Part shown: positions 7,941 to 14,835 of the stretch, one piece after another
How positions within the stretch are numbered: position 1 is the first letter of the stretch
How the letters are laid out: every line of letters begins with the position of its first letter
DNA from: Acidobacteriota bacterium
GTDB lineage: Bacteria; Acidobacteriota; Terriglobia; Terriglobales; Acidobacteriaceae
Assembly (NCBI GenBank): GCA_025353435.1
Contig: JANXQR010000623.1
Coordinates: 1-20,299 of the forward strand
Reading direction: 5' to 3'
Length of the DNA stretch: 20,299 nt
Translations under genes and position numbers: made by a program
The notes under the pieces: generated by a model
Database searches by the model: none
What the model saw: the letters and a program-made list of their open reading frames with translations, nothing else
Told to the model about the DNA's origin: nothing

Positions 7941-7968
7941 CCTGTCCTGAGCGAAATCCAAGGATCTC
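7941..7968. repeat. Degenerate copy of a dispersed 'CCTGAGCGAA..AAGGATCT' repeat
   Basis: The stretch CCTGTCCTGAGCGAAATCC, followed directly by AAGGATCTC, matches from memory a short repeat common between genes in acidobacterial and some other GC-rich genomes (TCCTGAGCGAAGCGAAGGATCT-like). It lies between thrS and the DUF503 gene. Only this one copy is visible in the window, so calling it a repeat depends on outside knowledge. Its function is unknown. Confidence 0.35.
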
Positions 7969-7988
7969 GCCGTTGAGACCTGGGATAA

Positions 7989-10019
7989 TTACAGCTCCGT
8001 CGACTGGCTTGCCACCAGCCCCGTCGCCTTGGCCACAAACTCCGCAAGCCCCATCGCCCCCTGATCGCCCTTGCCGCGTGTGCGCACGCTCACCGCGCCC
8101 GCCCCCTCTTCCTTGTCGCCGAACACGAGAATGTACGGCGTCTTCTGGTTGGCAAAGTCGCGGATCTTGGAGTTCATCTTCTCGTTGCGCGCATCCGTTT
8201 CCACGCGCAGCCCCGCGGCCTTCAGCTCTGCTTCCACCTTCGCGGCGTAGGCGACATGCTTCTCGCTGATTGGCACCAGCCCGATCTGCACCGGCGCCAG
8301 CCACAACGGAAATGCCCCGGCATAGTGCTCGATCAGCACGCCAAAGAAGCGCTCCACACTGCCGAACAGAGCGCGATGCACCATTACCGGCTGATGCCGC
8401 TCGCCATCCTCGCCCACGTACTCCAGCTCAAACCGCGCCGGCAGATTGAAGTCGAACTGCACCGTCGAAAGCTGCCACAACCGCCCCAGCACATCCACGA
8501 GTTTTACGTCGATTTTGGGTCCATAGAACGCCGCCTCGCCGGGAATCGTTTTGTACGGAATGCCCTTGCTCTTCAGCACCGAATCCAGGGAATTAATCGC
8601 CAGCGACCAGTTCTCATCTGAGCCCGCATAGTGCTCGCGATCGTTCGGATCCCACGTCGATAGCTCGACCTTGAATTCGTTAAATCCGAACGTCTTGAGG
8701 ACCGCCTCGGCAAAATCGATGCAGGCCGCCACTTCGCTCTCAATCTGTCCCGGAGTGCAGAAGATATGCGCATCGTCCTGCGTAAATCCACGCACGCGCA
8801 GCAGGCCATGCATGGTGCCTGAGCGCTCGTAGCGATACACGTTGCCCAGCTCCGCGTAGCGCACAGGCAGGTCGCGATAGCTCTTCGGCGAATTTTTGTA
8901 GATGAGAATGTGCCCCGGGCAGTTCATTGGCTTCAACCGGTACTCGGCATCGTCCAGCTCCATCGGCGTATACATGTTGCCTGAGTAGAATCCCTCGTGC
9001 CCGCTCACCTTCCATAACTCGCGGCGCATGACATGCGGCGTGTTCACCAGGAAGTACCCTCGCCGCAAGCACTCCTCGCGCATCCAGTCTTCCATCACCT
9101 TGCGGACGATGCCGCCCTTGGGATGCCAGAACACGAGACCGGGGCCCGCCAGTTCCTGAATGCTGAACAGATCAAGCTGCTTGCCCAGCAAGCGATGGTC
9201 GCGCTTGGCAGCCTCCTCCAGCCGCTTGAAGTGCTCGTCCATCTCCTTCGCGGAGAAAAATGCCGTCCCATGAATGCGCTGCAACTGCGGATTCTTTTCA
9301 TCCCCCAGCCAGTACGCACCAGCTAGGCTCGTGATCTTTACCGCCTTCACGCGCCCCGTCGACGGCACATGCGGGCCACGGCAAAAATCAACGAATTTTC
9401 CGTTGCGATAAAAGCTGACCTGTGCGCCCGGCTCGGTGAATTTCGTCACGAAGTGCGTCTTCATGAACTCGCCTTCACGGCTGAATTCATCCAGCGCCTT
9501 CTCACGCAACTCGTGCTCGCGCACAAATTCCTCGTTACGCGCGATCACCTCCGCCATCTTCGCCTCAATCAATACAAGGTCCTCCGGTGTGAACGGCTTA
9601 TCGCGATAAAAATCGTAGAAGAATCCCGCATCCGTCGCCGGCCCGTGGCCCAGCTTGGTCTCTGGAAACAGCTCGAGCACCGCCGTCGCCATCACGTGCG
9701 CCGCCGAGTGCCGCACCACCTTGAGCGCTTCGGCATCTCTCTCGGTCACCAGCTCGAGCTTTGCGTCCTCTGTCATCGGCGCAGACAAATCCACCAGCCG
9801 CGCCGTCGACTTGTCTTCTGCCGAATACATGGCCGCCTCGCCCGATTCGCCGTCCACCGTCGCGGTTGCTTCCGTAGTCAAAGGCGTGAGTCGCGCTACC
9901 ACGCACACCGCGGCCAGCCGCGGCGAAATCGAGTTGGCAATGTCCAAAGGCGTTGTCCCGGCCGGCACTTCGCGTACCGCTCCGTCGGGAAGATGAATGG
10001 CTATCGTCGACTTGCTCAT
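7989..10019 (-). CDS. thrS: Threonine--tRNA ligase
   Basis: Cytoplasmic class II aminoacyl-tRNA synthetase that charges tRNA-Thr. At 676 residues it is slightly longer than the usual 640. Domains in order: TGS (about 5-65); the editing domain with H104 and H108 in HSAAH, plus C213 and H217 in DFCRGPH, which clears mischarged serine; the catalytic core; and the C-terminal anticodon-binding domain (from about 575, PLWLAPVQIGLVPI). Zinc ligands that select threonine are visible as C367 (MNCPGH), H418 (DDAHIF) and H548 (MVHRAL). Motif 2 is YRYERSGTMHGLLRVRGFTQ (395-414), and motif 3 follows H548 (LFGSVERFFGVLIEHYAG). The start matches the TGS fold. It is divergent from the M48 protease gene and is followed by the DUF503 gene. 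I see no T-box-like leader: only 197 bases separate the two divergent genes. Confidence 0.97.
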   Translation of the reverse strand: MSKSTIAIHLPDGAVREVPAGTTPLDIANSISPRLAAVCVVARLTPLTTEATATVDGESGEAAMYSAEDKSTARLVDLSAPMTEDAKLELVTERDAEALKVVRHSAAHVMATAVLELFPETKLGHGPATDAGFFYDFYRDKPFTPEDLVLIEAKMAEVIARNEEFVREHELREKALDEFSREGEFMKTHFVTKFTEPGAQVSFYRNGKFVDFCRGPHVPSTGRVKAVKITSLAGAYWLGDEKNPQLQRIHGTAFFSAKEMDEHFKRLEEAAKRDHRLLGKQLDLFSIQELAGPGLVFWHPKGGIVRKVMEDWMREECLRRGYFLVNTPHVMRRELWKVSGHEGFYSGNMYTPMELDDAEYRLKPMNCPGHILIYKNSPKSYRDLPVRYAELGNVYRYERSGTMHGLLRVRGFTQDDAHIFCTPGQIESEVAACIDFAEAVLKTFGFNEFKVELSTWDPNDREHYAGSDENWSLAINSLDSVLKSKGIPYKTIPGEAAFYGPKIDVKLVDVLGRLWQLSTVQFDFNLPARFELEYVGEDGERHQPVMVHRALFGSVERFFGVLIEHYAGAFPLWLAPVQIGLVPISEKHVAYAAKVEAELKAAGLRVETDARNEKMNSKIRDFANQKTPYILVFGDKEEGAGAVSVRTRGKGDQGAMGLAEFVAKATGLVASQSTEL

Positions 10020-10216
10020 GAGTTATCCGATCAGGCCCGGGTCATTGTGTAGAAAGAACTTGTCCCCGGCGACACTTCAGAATATACCGTCGCCATTCGG
10101 AACTTTCCCTTGCTCGCCGCGTATGTTAACGTCAGTCCCAATTCCTCCGCATTCTGCGTCCGCATCGCGTTTTCTTTTTACCGGCATTTCCCATTCAGTT
10201 TTTGAAGAGGTTTCGC

Positions 10217-11596
10217 ATGTTCCATCCTTCGTGCGTTGTTGCGCCGCTCGTCCGCGTCTGTGCTCTCGGAATCGTCGTCGCTCTTGGCAGCGCCTTCCCC
10301 GCGGCCCAACCCGCCATCCAGCCCACTGTCGACATCACCAAGGTCCCGCCTGCCGCTCAGCCCTCCGAGCACTTCGACGCGGAAGCCGCCACCGAGGCCT
10401 ACATGGCCATGATCCCGCCCGCTGCCACAGCCCGCTCCAACGCATATTTCGAAGGCGGCTACTGGCTCGTCCTCTGGGATTTCCTATACGGAGCGGCGGT
10501 TTCTCTCCTGCTCCTGAACACACGCTGGTCGGCCCGCATGCGCAACATGGCCGCACGCATCACCCGCTTTCGCTGGCTGCAGCCACTCATCTACTGGGTC
10601 CAATACCTTCTGCTGACCACGGTGCTCGGCTTCCCGCTCGAGTTCTACGAGAACTACGTCCGCGAACACAAATACGGTCTCGCCACGCAGACCTTCGGCC
10701 CCTGGATGGGCGACGAGTTCAAGAGCCTCCTCGTCGGCCTGATCGCAGGCGGCATCGTTGTCATGGTGCTCTTCGCCATCGTCCGCAAGCTTCCCAACAC
10801 CTGGTGGATCTGGGGTTCAGCCGCTACCCTCGCCCTACTGGTTGCCGGCGTCACCATCGGCCCCGTCTATATCCAGCCCATCTTCAACAAGGTCTCCCGC
10901 CTCAACGATCCAAAGATCACCGGCCCCATCTTGAGCATGGCGCACGCCAACGGCATACCCACCAACGACGTCTACCAGATCGACGCCAGCAAACAGACTA
11001 CCCGCATGAGCGCCAACGTCAGCGGCTTCGCCAACACCATGCGCATCACCCTCAACGACAACCTGATCCGCCGCGGCTCGCCTGAAGAAATCCAGTCCGT
11101 CATGGGCCACGAGATGGGCCACTACGTGATGAACCACATCCCCAAGACCATCATCTTTTTCATCATCGTCGTCGTCGGCTCATTTGCCTATCTGCGTTGG
11201 GCCCTGGGCTGGGCACTGGCACGCTGGGGCGAGCGGTGGCAGATTCATGAAATCAGCGATCCCGCCATCCTGCCCCTCGTCTTCCTGCTCACCGGCATCC
11301 TGTTCTTCGTGCTCACGCCCATCACGAACACTCAAACCCGCGCCCAGGAGAAGGAAGCCGACATGTTCGGCCTCAACGCTTCCCGCCAGCCCGACGGCTT
11401 TGCCCAGGCTGCCATCCACCTCAGCGAGTACCGCAAGATGCGCCCCGGCCCCGCCGAAGAATGGATCTTCTTCGACCATCCCAGCGGCTACGACCGCATC
11501 CACTCCGCCATGGTCTGGAAAGGGCAAAACCTGGCCCTGTTCCCCACCACAACACCCGCAGCTTTGGTAGGACAGCCCAAGTCGACAGGACAATAA
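10217..11596 (+). CDS. Ste24-like M48 family membrane metalloprotease
   Basis: A 459-residue integral-membrane zinc protease of the Ste24/CAAX protease 1 type. It starts with a hydrophobic signal-like segment (VVAPLVRVCALGIVVALGSA), then several membrane helices, including WLVLWDFLYGAAVSLLLL, WLQPLIYWVQYLLLTTVLGF and SLLVGLIAGGIVVMVLFAIV. The catalytic zinc motif HEMGH holds H298, E299 and H302. The third ligand is E378 in EKEAD, followed by D382. Two more helices lie between the motifs (TIIFFIIVVVGSFAYL; LPLVFLLTGILFFVL). ATG 10217 is chosen over the TTG at 10202 because AAGAGG lies 6 bases upstream of it. Bacterial homologues are thought to act in membrane protein quality control; no prenylated substrate is expected in bacteria. 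It is followed by a 13-bp hairpin. Confidence 0.92.
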   Translation: MFHPSCVVAPLVRVCALGIVVALGSAFPAAQPAIQPTVDITKVPPAAQPSEHFDAEAATEAYMAMIPPAATARSNAYFEGGYWLVLWDFLYGAAVSLLLLNTRWSARMRNMAARITRFRWLQPLIYWVQYLLLTTVLGFPLEFYENYVREHKYGLATQTFGPWMGDEFKSLLVGLIAGGIVVMVLFAIVRKLPNTWWIWGSAATLALLVAGVTIGPVYIQPIFNKVSRLNDPKITGPILSMAHANGIPTNDVYQIDASKQTTRMSANVSGFANTMRITLNDNLIRRGSPEEIQSVMGHEMGHYVMNHIPKTIIFFIIVVVGSFAYLRWALGWALARWGERWQIHEISDPAILPLVFLLTGILFFVLTPITNTQTRAQEKEADMFGLNASRQPDGFAQAAIHLSEYRKMRPGPAEEWIFFDHPSGYDRIHSAMVWKGQNLALFPTTTPAALVGQPKSTGQ

Positions 11597-11602
11597 ATCG
11601 CG

Positions 11603-11644
11603 TCGGAAGGATGCGTCGCATGAATACAGGTCGCATCCTTCCGA
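11603..11644 (+). terminator. 13-bp perfect inverted repeat after the M48 protease
   Basis: TCGGAAGGATGCG at 11603-11615 pairs perfectly with CGCATCCTTCCGA at 11632-11644 around a 16-base loop, starting 6 bases after the protease stop. This is a strong stem in terminator position, but no T-run follows (AATTCCCC does). It may act as an attenuating or RNA-stabilising hairpin between the protease gene and tspO, which begins 37 bases further on. Confidence 0.45.
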
Positions 11645-11681
11645 ATTCCCCGGTCGTCCAGTCAGGCACAATTAAGATGAA

Positions 11682-12158
11682 ATGCCAATTGCTCGCTTAG
11701 TCATCTGGATACTGGTGTGCCAGGCCGTCGGCCTTCTCGGCGCACGCTGGACGGCCCCAGAGATCCCCACCTGGTACCGCGCTCTCCTCAAGCCATCCTT
11801 CAACCCGCCCAACTGGATCTTCGGCCCCGTCTGGACCACGCTCTACTTGCTAATGGCCGTTGCCGCCTGGCAAATCACCGAGTCTGCTCCGTCGCCCCAG
11901 CGAACTGCCGCACTGACCCTCTTCGCTTTCCAGCTCGCACTCAACTTCGCCTGGTCGTGGATATTCTTCAGCCGCCACGCCCTTCGGGCTGGATTTGCCG
12001 AAATTATCCTCATGGGTATCGCAATCGGCCTCACGACCGTGGTCTTCAGCGAGATCAAGCCATCGGCCGCCTGGCTCATGGCGCCCTACCTGGCCTGGGT
12101 CAGCTTCGCCACACTTCTCAACGGCGCCATCGCCCGCCTAAATAGCCCCCGTCGCTAG
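11682..12158 (+). CDS. tspO: TspO/MBR family tryptophan-rich sensory protein
   Basis: A 158-residue membrane protein of the TspO/peripheral benzodiazepine receptor family, normally five transmembrane helices and 150-170 residues. The family signature WYRALLKPSFNPPNWIFGPVW (31-51) and the following helix (TTLYLLMAVAAW) are clear; LALNFAWSWIFF, MGIAIGLTTVVF and the C-terminal WLMAPYLAWVSFATLLNGAI complete the pattern. TspO proteins bind tetrapyrroles such as protoporphyrin IX and cholesterol-like ligands, and in bacteria are linked to stress or light and oxygen responses. The start is the ATG at 11682; the ribosome site is weak (AAGA 4 bases upstream). The gene follows the M48 protease, separated by a hairpin, and could be read through from it. 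Confidence 0.93.
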   Translation: MPIARLVIWILVCQAVGLLGARWTAPEIPTWYRALLKPSFNPPNWIFGPVWTTLYLLMAVAAWQITESAPSPQRTAALTLFAFQLALNFAWSWIFFSRHALRAGFAEIILMGIAIGLTTVVFSEIKPSAAWLMAPYLAWVSFATLLNGAIARLNSPRR

Positions 12159-12495
12159 CCCTCCGATACATCGCGCTCACTCCGGGGCAGTCCACCTTGA
12201 AAATTACTACTTGGTAAACACCCCAGCTTCTCGACCCGGTCTGACCACACTTCGACTCCCAATTCCGTCTTGACGCACTCTCCGATCCAGCGGATACTCA
12301 AGCTAAGATCCAGCAACTCCGAATCGTCTTTCGATCCTTAAATTGAACAATCGGGAATTGAACGCCGGGAATTTGACCACCCGGAAATTGAACACCAGGC
12401 GCGCGTCGTCATTTTTTATACATCGCAGCTGCGCTCCGCCTGATCCCCAACCGATGCGTGGAGCCAGTTGACCGCCATCGGGCAGGAGTATTTAT
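12159..12495 (+). promoter_or_regulatory. 337-base leader region of the UbiA-family gene
   Basis: No gene is visible here. It holds a plausible promoter, TTGACG (12270-12275), 17 bases, then GATACT (12293-12298), which would start transcription near 12305. The resulting 190-base leader contains the four-copy tandem repeat at 12340-12399 and an AT-rich patch at 12411-12420. GGAG at 12485-12488 is the ribosome site of the next gene. Confidence 0.4.
12340..12399 (+). repeat. Four tandem ~15-bp repeats, AATTGAAC-nn-CCGGG type
   Basis: Four adjacent units of 16, 14, 15 and 15 bases fill exactly 60 bases: AAATTGAACAATCGGG, AATTGAACGCCGGG, AATTTGACCACCCGG and AAATTGAACACCAGG. Each has an A/T block, TTGAAC or a one-base variant, then a C/G block. 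The array ends 96 bases before the UbiA-family start codon and would lie inside its predicted leader. It could be an operator array, an RNA element, or a slipped-strand duplication. Confidence 0.7.
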
Positions 12496-13509
12496 ATGTC
12501 CGTAGTTGAGATCCAAAGGATTTCCAGCCTTTCCTTCGTGCAACGTTTGCGCGCCCACCTCGCTTTAGCCCGGCTCGACCGCTCCATCGAAAACCTTCTG
12601 GTTGTTCCCGGAATCATCATTCCGCTCATCGCGATGCCGGGGCGCCTTGATCGCCAGATCCTCGTCCATCTGGCCCTGGCCGCGCTCGCCGTCACTCTCG
12701 TGGCCTGCAGCAACTGCGTCCTTGGAGAGTTGCTCGATGCGCCCATTGACCGGCTCCATCCCGTCAAGCGCAACCGGCCTGCGGCATCGGGCCTGATTGT
12801 TCCCTGGGTCGCCTACACGCAATGGCTTGCCATGATGGCCGCCGGCGTCGGCATCGGCCTCCTCGTCTCTCCGCGTTTCGCCATCACCGCCATCGTCCTT
12901 TGGGTCATGGGATGTATTTTCAACATCCCACCCGTCCGCACCAAGGACCAGCCCTTTCTCGATGTGCTCACCGAATCCACCAGCAATCCACTGCGGGTGC
13001 TCCTCGGCTGGTTTGCCGTCACCAGCGTCCTGGTCCCACCGGTCTCGCTCCTGCTTTGCTGCTGGATGATCAGTTGCTACTTCGTGGCCCTCAAACGCTT
13101 CAGCAAGCTATCTGAAAATATGACCAGCAAGATCGCTGGCGCCTATCGCGGGTCCCTTCTGCACTACACCCCGGAATGGCTGCTCGCTTCCGCCCTCTTC
13201 TATTCATCGGCCGGCATGCTCTTCATGGGCGCTTTCATCATGCTTTACCGGGTTGAGCTCATCCTTGCCTTTCCGCTGGTGGCGCTCACCATGGCCGTGT
13301 TCTGCAAGCTGGCCTTCAAGGCCAACTCAGGGGCCCAGAATCCCACTAAGCTCTCTCAAGAGCCCCTGCTGGTGATTTCGGCAACGGCCACTGTCCTGGT
13401 CCTCGGCGTCCTTCTCTTTGTGCGCATCCCGCAACTCGAGCGCTTGATCAAGTCCCCGCTCCCGCAATCCGGGACCGGCGCGACCTTCTCGTCATTCCCC
13501 GGCAACTAA
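12496..13509 (+). CDS. UbiA-family prenyltransferase, divergent
   Basis: A 337-residue integral-membrane protein of the UbiA prenyltransferase superfamily. It has a run of hydrophobic helices throughout and the polar loop GELLDAPIDRLHPVKRNRPAASG (77-99). By position this loop is the first prenyl-diphosphate site, normally NDxxDxxxD, here G77-E78-x2-D81-x3-D85 followed by KRNRP. The second acidic site is RTKDQPFLD. The overall look (LARLDRSIENLLVVPG at the start, and the GSLLHYTPEWL loop) is closest to the decaprenyl-phosphate phosphoribosyltransferase-like branch, but the substrate is not clear. GGAG lies 7 bases before the ATG. No quinone, heme or arabinan genes adjoin it, so context gives no pathway. 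Confidence 0.8.
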   Translation: MSVVEIQRISSLSFVQRLRAHLALARLDRSIENLLVVPGIIIPLIAMPGRLDRQILVHLALAALAVTLVACSNCVLGELLDAPIDRLHPVKRNRPAASGLIVPWVAYTQWLAMMAAGVGIGLLVSPRFAITAIVLWVMGCIFNIPPVRTKDQPFLDVLTESTSNPLRVLLGWFAVTSVLVPPVSLLLCCWMISCYFVALKRFSKLSENMTSKIAGAYRGSLLHYTPEWLLASALFYSSAGMLFMGAFIMLYRVELILAFPLVALTMAVFCKLAFKANSGAQNPTKLSQEPLLVISATATVLVLGVLLFVRIPQLERLIKSPLPQSGTGATFSSFPGN

Positions 13510-13545
13510 ATTTCAACGGGAAACCGCTCCACCCCCGAGAATTCG

Positions 13546-13551
13546 TATAAT
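13546..13551 (+). promoter_or_regulatory. -10 box TATAAT ahead of the CxxC small protein
   Basis: A consensus TATAAT, followed after 12 bases by the inverted repeat TTGCGG-CT-CCGCAA (13564-13577). No good -35 lies 16-18 bases upstream. Transcription from here would begin near 13558 and give a leader of about 186 bases containing the nested-helix element at 13578-13694. Confidence 0.35.
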
Positions 13552-13577
13552 TCGCTGCGCTCATTGCGGCTCCGCAA

Positions 13578-13694
13578 CGACCATGTTCTACGGCCGGGCG
13601 CTTACTCAGGTCATGACTCATCCCCGCACGTTACTTGGGGGGTATTTCAGCTAACCCTATCGGCCCGGCCCTACACCGTGACGAGGTATGGTCG
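13578..13694 (+). ncRNA. Candidate structured leader RNA with nested helices
   Basis: Three helices nest within 117 bases. The outer one is CGACCAT (13578-13584) with ATGGTCG (13688-13694). The middle one is GGCCGGGC (13592-13599) with GCCCGGCC (13663-13670). The apical one is CCCC (13622-13625) with GGGG (13637-13640). They are separated by an asymmetric internal loop of 7 and 17 bases. The element lies between a TATAAT box and the start of a small conserved-looking gene, the place of a cis-regulatory RNA. It matches no riboswitch class I recognise, and covariation cannot be judged from one sequence. Confidence 0.35.
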
Positions 13695-13743
13695 GTCGAT
13701 ATTACACAGGCGTACTGTTCTTTACATGGCTGGGGGGCAATGA

Positions 13744-14013
13744 ATGCAGGTACTTTGCAAAAGCAGTAACGAGGCCACCGAGGTCAATTGCAGTGTCTGC
13801 GGTCAGGGCTTTGTACTCTACTGGGAACGCCAGACGAGAACGGAAAAAGCGACGGCTCTGCGGGAGGTTGCCACCAAGTTGCGCGGCCACCATCAGCAGC
13901 TGGAAGGGCGGGACGCGCATCCCGATCGAGGTTTTCTGGTGCCGGAGTGGAATGGTCCCATCGCGTTTTCCGGCGCAGCGATTTTAGGCAATGCCCCTAG
14001 TTGGGCGCTTTAG
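13744..14013 (+). CDS. Small CxxC protein of unknown function
   Basis: An 89-residue protein with C5, C16 and C19 near the N terminus, which looks like a treble-clef or zinc-ribbon knuckle. The expected fourth ligand in the first half is S8 (CKSS), so the site is incomplete unless a histidine serves. A basic, helix-forming middle (YWERQTRTEKATALREVATKL) and a glycine-rich end (GFLVPEWNGPIAFSGAAILG) follow. I do not recognise a named family. The ATG at 13744 follows a GGGGGG run 7 bases upstream, which can serve as ribosome site. The ORF overlaps a second small frame at 13991. Composition and order of residues look like a real protein, not a shadow. Confidence 0.6.
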   Translation: MQVLCKSSNEATEVNCSVCGQGFVLYWERQTRTEKATALREVATKLRGHHQQLEGRDAHPDRGFLVPEWNGPIAFSGAAILGNAPSWAL

Positions 14014-14137
14014 CGAATTCTACTCGGGGGAGTGGAAATCCCTGCGTACTACGCAGGCAGGAGACGCGGGATACAAGGGAATACCCACCCTGTACACGCA
14101 TTTCGTTTTTGAAAGTCCGGATGGACCGCTGGCGTAG
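13991..14137 (+). CDS. Overlapping 48-codon ORF, possible small protein or frameshifted tail
   Basis: This ORF starts inside the end of the CxxC gene in the next frame (23-base overlap) and encodes 48 residues: MPLVGRFSEFYSGEWKS at the start, then GYKGIPTLYTHFVFESPDGP. The balanced, aromatic-containing composition resembles folded protein more than shadow translation. Two readings are possible: a separate, translationally coupled small protein, or the original C terminus of the upstream protein, detached by a +1 frameshift. There is no good Shine-Dalgarno (AGG is only 2 bases from the ATG). The short palindrome CCTGCGTACTACGCAGG lies within it (14041-14057). Confidence 0.3.
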   Translation: MPLVGRFSEFYSGEWKSLRTTQAGDAGYKGIPTLYTHFVFESPDGPLA

Positions 14138-14256
14138 TTCGACGACTCGCCGATAACAAAAGTAAGTCCACCGCAACGGCTTGGAACGCAGTTACTCAGG
14201 TCCTCTCCGTAGCTTTACCGCACGCAGAGACCTTTCCTGCAATCCGCGTTTTAATT

Positions 14257-14305
14257 CGATGCTGGACGGCGACTTCACCCTTTGTGGTCATCGCCGCCAG
14301 CATCG
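14257..14305 (+). terminator. Rho-independent terminator, 15-bp stem
   Basis: CGATGCTGG (14257-14265) plus CGGCGA (14267-14272) pair with TCGCCG (14291-14296) plus CCAGCATCG (14297-14305), interrupted only by a bulged A at 14266. The plus strand continues TTCTCTTTTT. Stem and T-tract fit an intrinsic terminator for the transcript carrying the small CxxC protein and the overlapping ORF. Confidence 0.65.
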
Positions 14306-14439
14306 TTCTCTTTTTGGGGCAAAGTTCCTTTGAACTTCACAATGATCGAAGCCGCCCAACACCGCACTATTCCCGGTCCCAATCCCAGCACAATCCAATC
14401 GGACCATCTCCGCAGCGTGGGGATCACTCACGCGCACAC

Positions 14440-14481
14440 AAACAGCAAGGGCCGGAGGATTCCCCCCAGCCCTTGCTGTTT
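14440..14481 (-). terminator. Terminator of the cold-shock gene, 13-bp stem
   Basis: AAACAGCAAGGGC (14440-14452) pairs perfectly with GCCCTTGCTGTTT (14469-14481). It lies 40 bases past the cold-shock stop. On the minus strand the stem is followed by GTGTG after the terminal TTT, so the U-tract is short. The plus strand also has T-rich sequence after it (CAGATTTTT), so it may work in both directions. Confidence 0.6.
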
Positions 14482-14520
14482 CAGATTTTTGCTAGATTCT
14501 GCCGGAATCCGGCCAAAGGT

Positions 14521-14721
14521 TTAGAGCGGCTGCACGTCCGCAGCTTGCCATCCCTTGGGCCCCTTCACCACGTTGAACTGCACGGCTTGACCTTCTTGCA
14601 GGCTCTTGAAACCACTCGAGTTGATTGCAGAGTAGTGCACGAAGACGTCTTCACCGTTCTGACGCGAGATAAAGCCGAAGCCCTTCGCATCATTGAACCA
14701 CTTCACAGTGCCTTGTTCCAT
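14521..14721 (-). CDS. cspA: Cold-shock domain protein (CspA family)
   Basis: A 66-residue single cold-shock domain, the standard length. It binds single-stranded RNA and DNA and acts as an RNA chaperone in the cytoplasm. It opens MEQGTVKWFNDAKGFGFI, with RNP1 as KGFGFI and RNP2 as VFVHYSAI, and closes GPKGWQAADVQPL. The ATG at 14721 is chosen because the domain begins there; the frame is open upstream to 14808, but that part has no family match. A TTAGGA 12 bases before the ATG is a weak ribosome site. An extended -10 at 14836-14844 predicts a leader of roughly 108 bases, in keeping with the long leaders of cold-shock genes. It stands alone, with its own terminator. Confidence 0.95.
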   Translation of the reverse strand: MEQGTVKWFNDAKGFGFISRQNGEDVFVHYSAINSSGFKSLQEGQAVQFNVVKGPKGWQAADVQPL

Positions 14722-14835
14722 TTTGATCGTGTTTCCTAAATTGAATTGCGCTGGATGAATCGGGGACCACTGGCAGAATCCTTGCTTGGTTGGGCGAGTA
14801 CTGCTCACGCCCGGTTCGACTCTAACGCTGGTGCG

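Larger units (their letters stand above)
14138..14520. other. 383-base non-coding stretch with two opposed terminators
   Basis: I see no convincing gene here. It contains the plus-strand terminator at 14257-14305, the minus-strand terminator at 14440-14481, and a 6-bp hairpin GCCGGA-a-TCCGGC at 14501-14513 just past the cold-shock stop. The 119 bases from 14138 to 14256 would be 3' untranslated RNA of the small-protein transcript, or could hold a small RNA, but no promoter is evident in them. Confidence 0.5.

Noticed and set aside
9369..10052. 227-codon plus-strand ORF opposite thrS
   Set aside because: It lies antisense to the thrS N-terminal domains; very Arg/His-rich with no family features.
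9997..11085. 362-codon plus-strand ORF overlapping the M48 protease in another frame
   Set aside because: It is out of frame with the zinc protease, which has all its motifs; the alternative translation is Arg/Pro/His-rich low-complexity sequence.
12340..12399. CRISPR array
   Set aside because: Units are about 15 bases, directly adjacent, with no spacers and no cas genes nearby.
14284..14739. 151-codon plus-strand ORF across the cspA terminator and gene
   Set aside because: It crosses two terminator hairpins and is antisense to cspA; no plausible ribosome site or family.
14722..14808. Longer cold-shock protein starting at 14808
   Set aside because: The extra 29 residues have no cold-shock homology, and CspA proteins begin at the MEQGTVKWF position.
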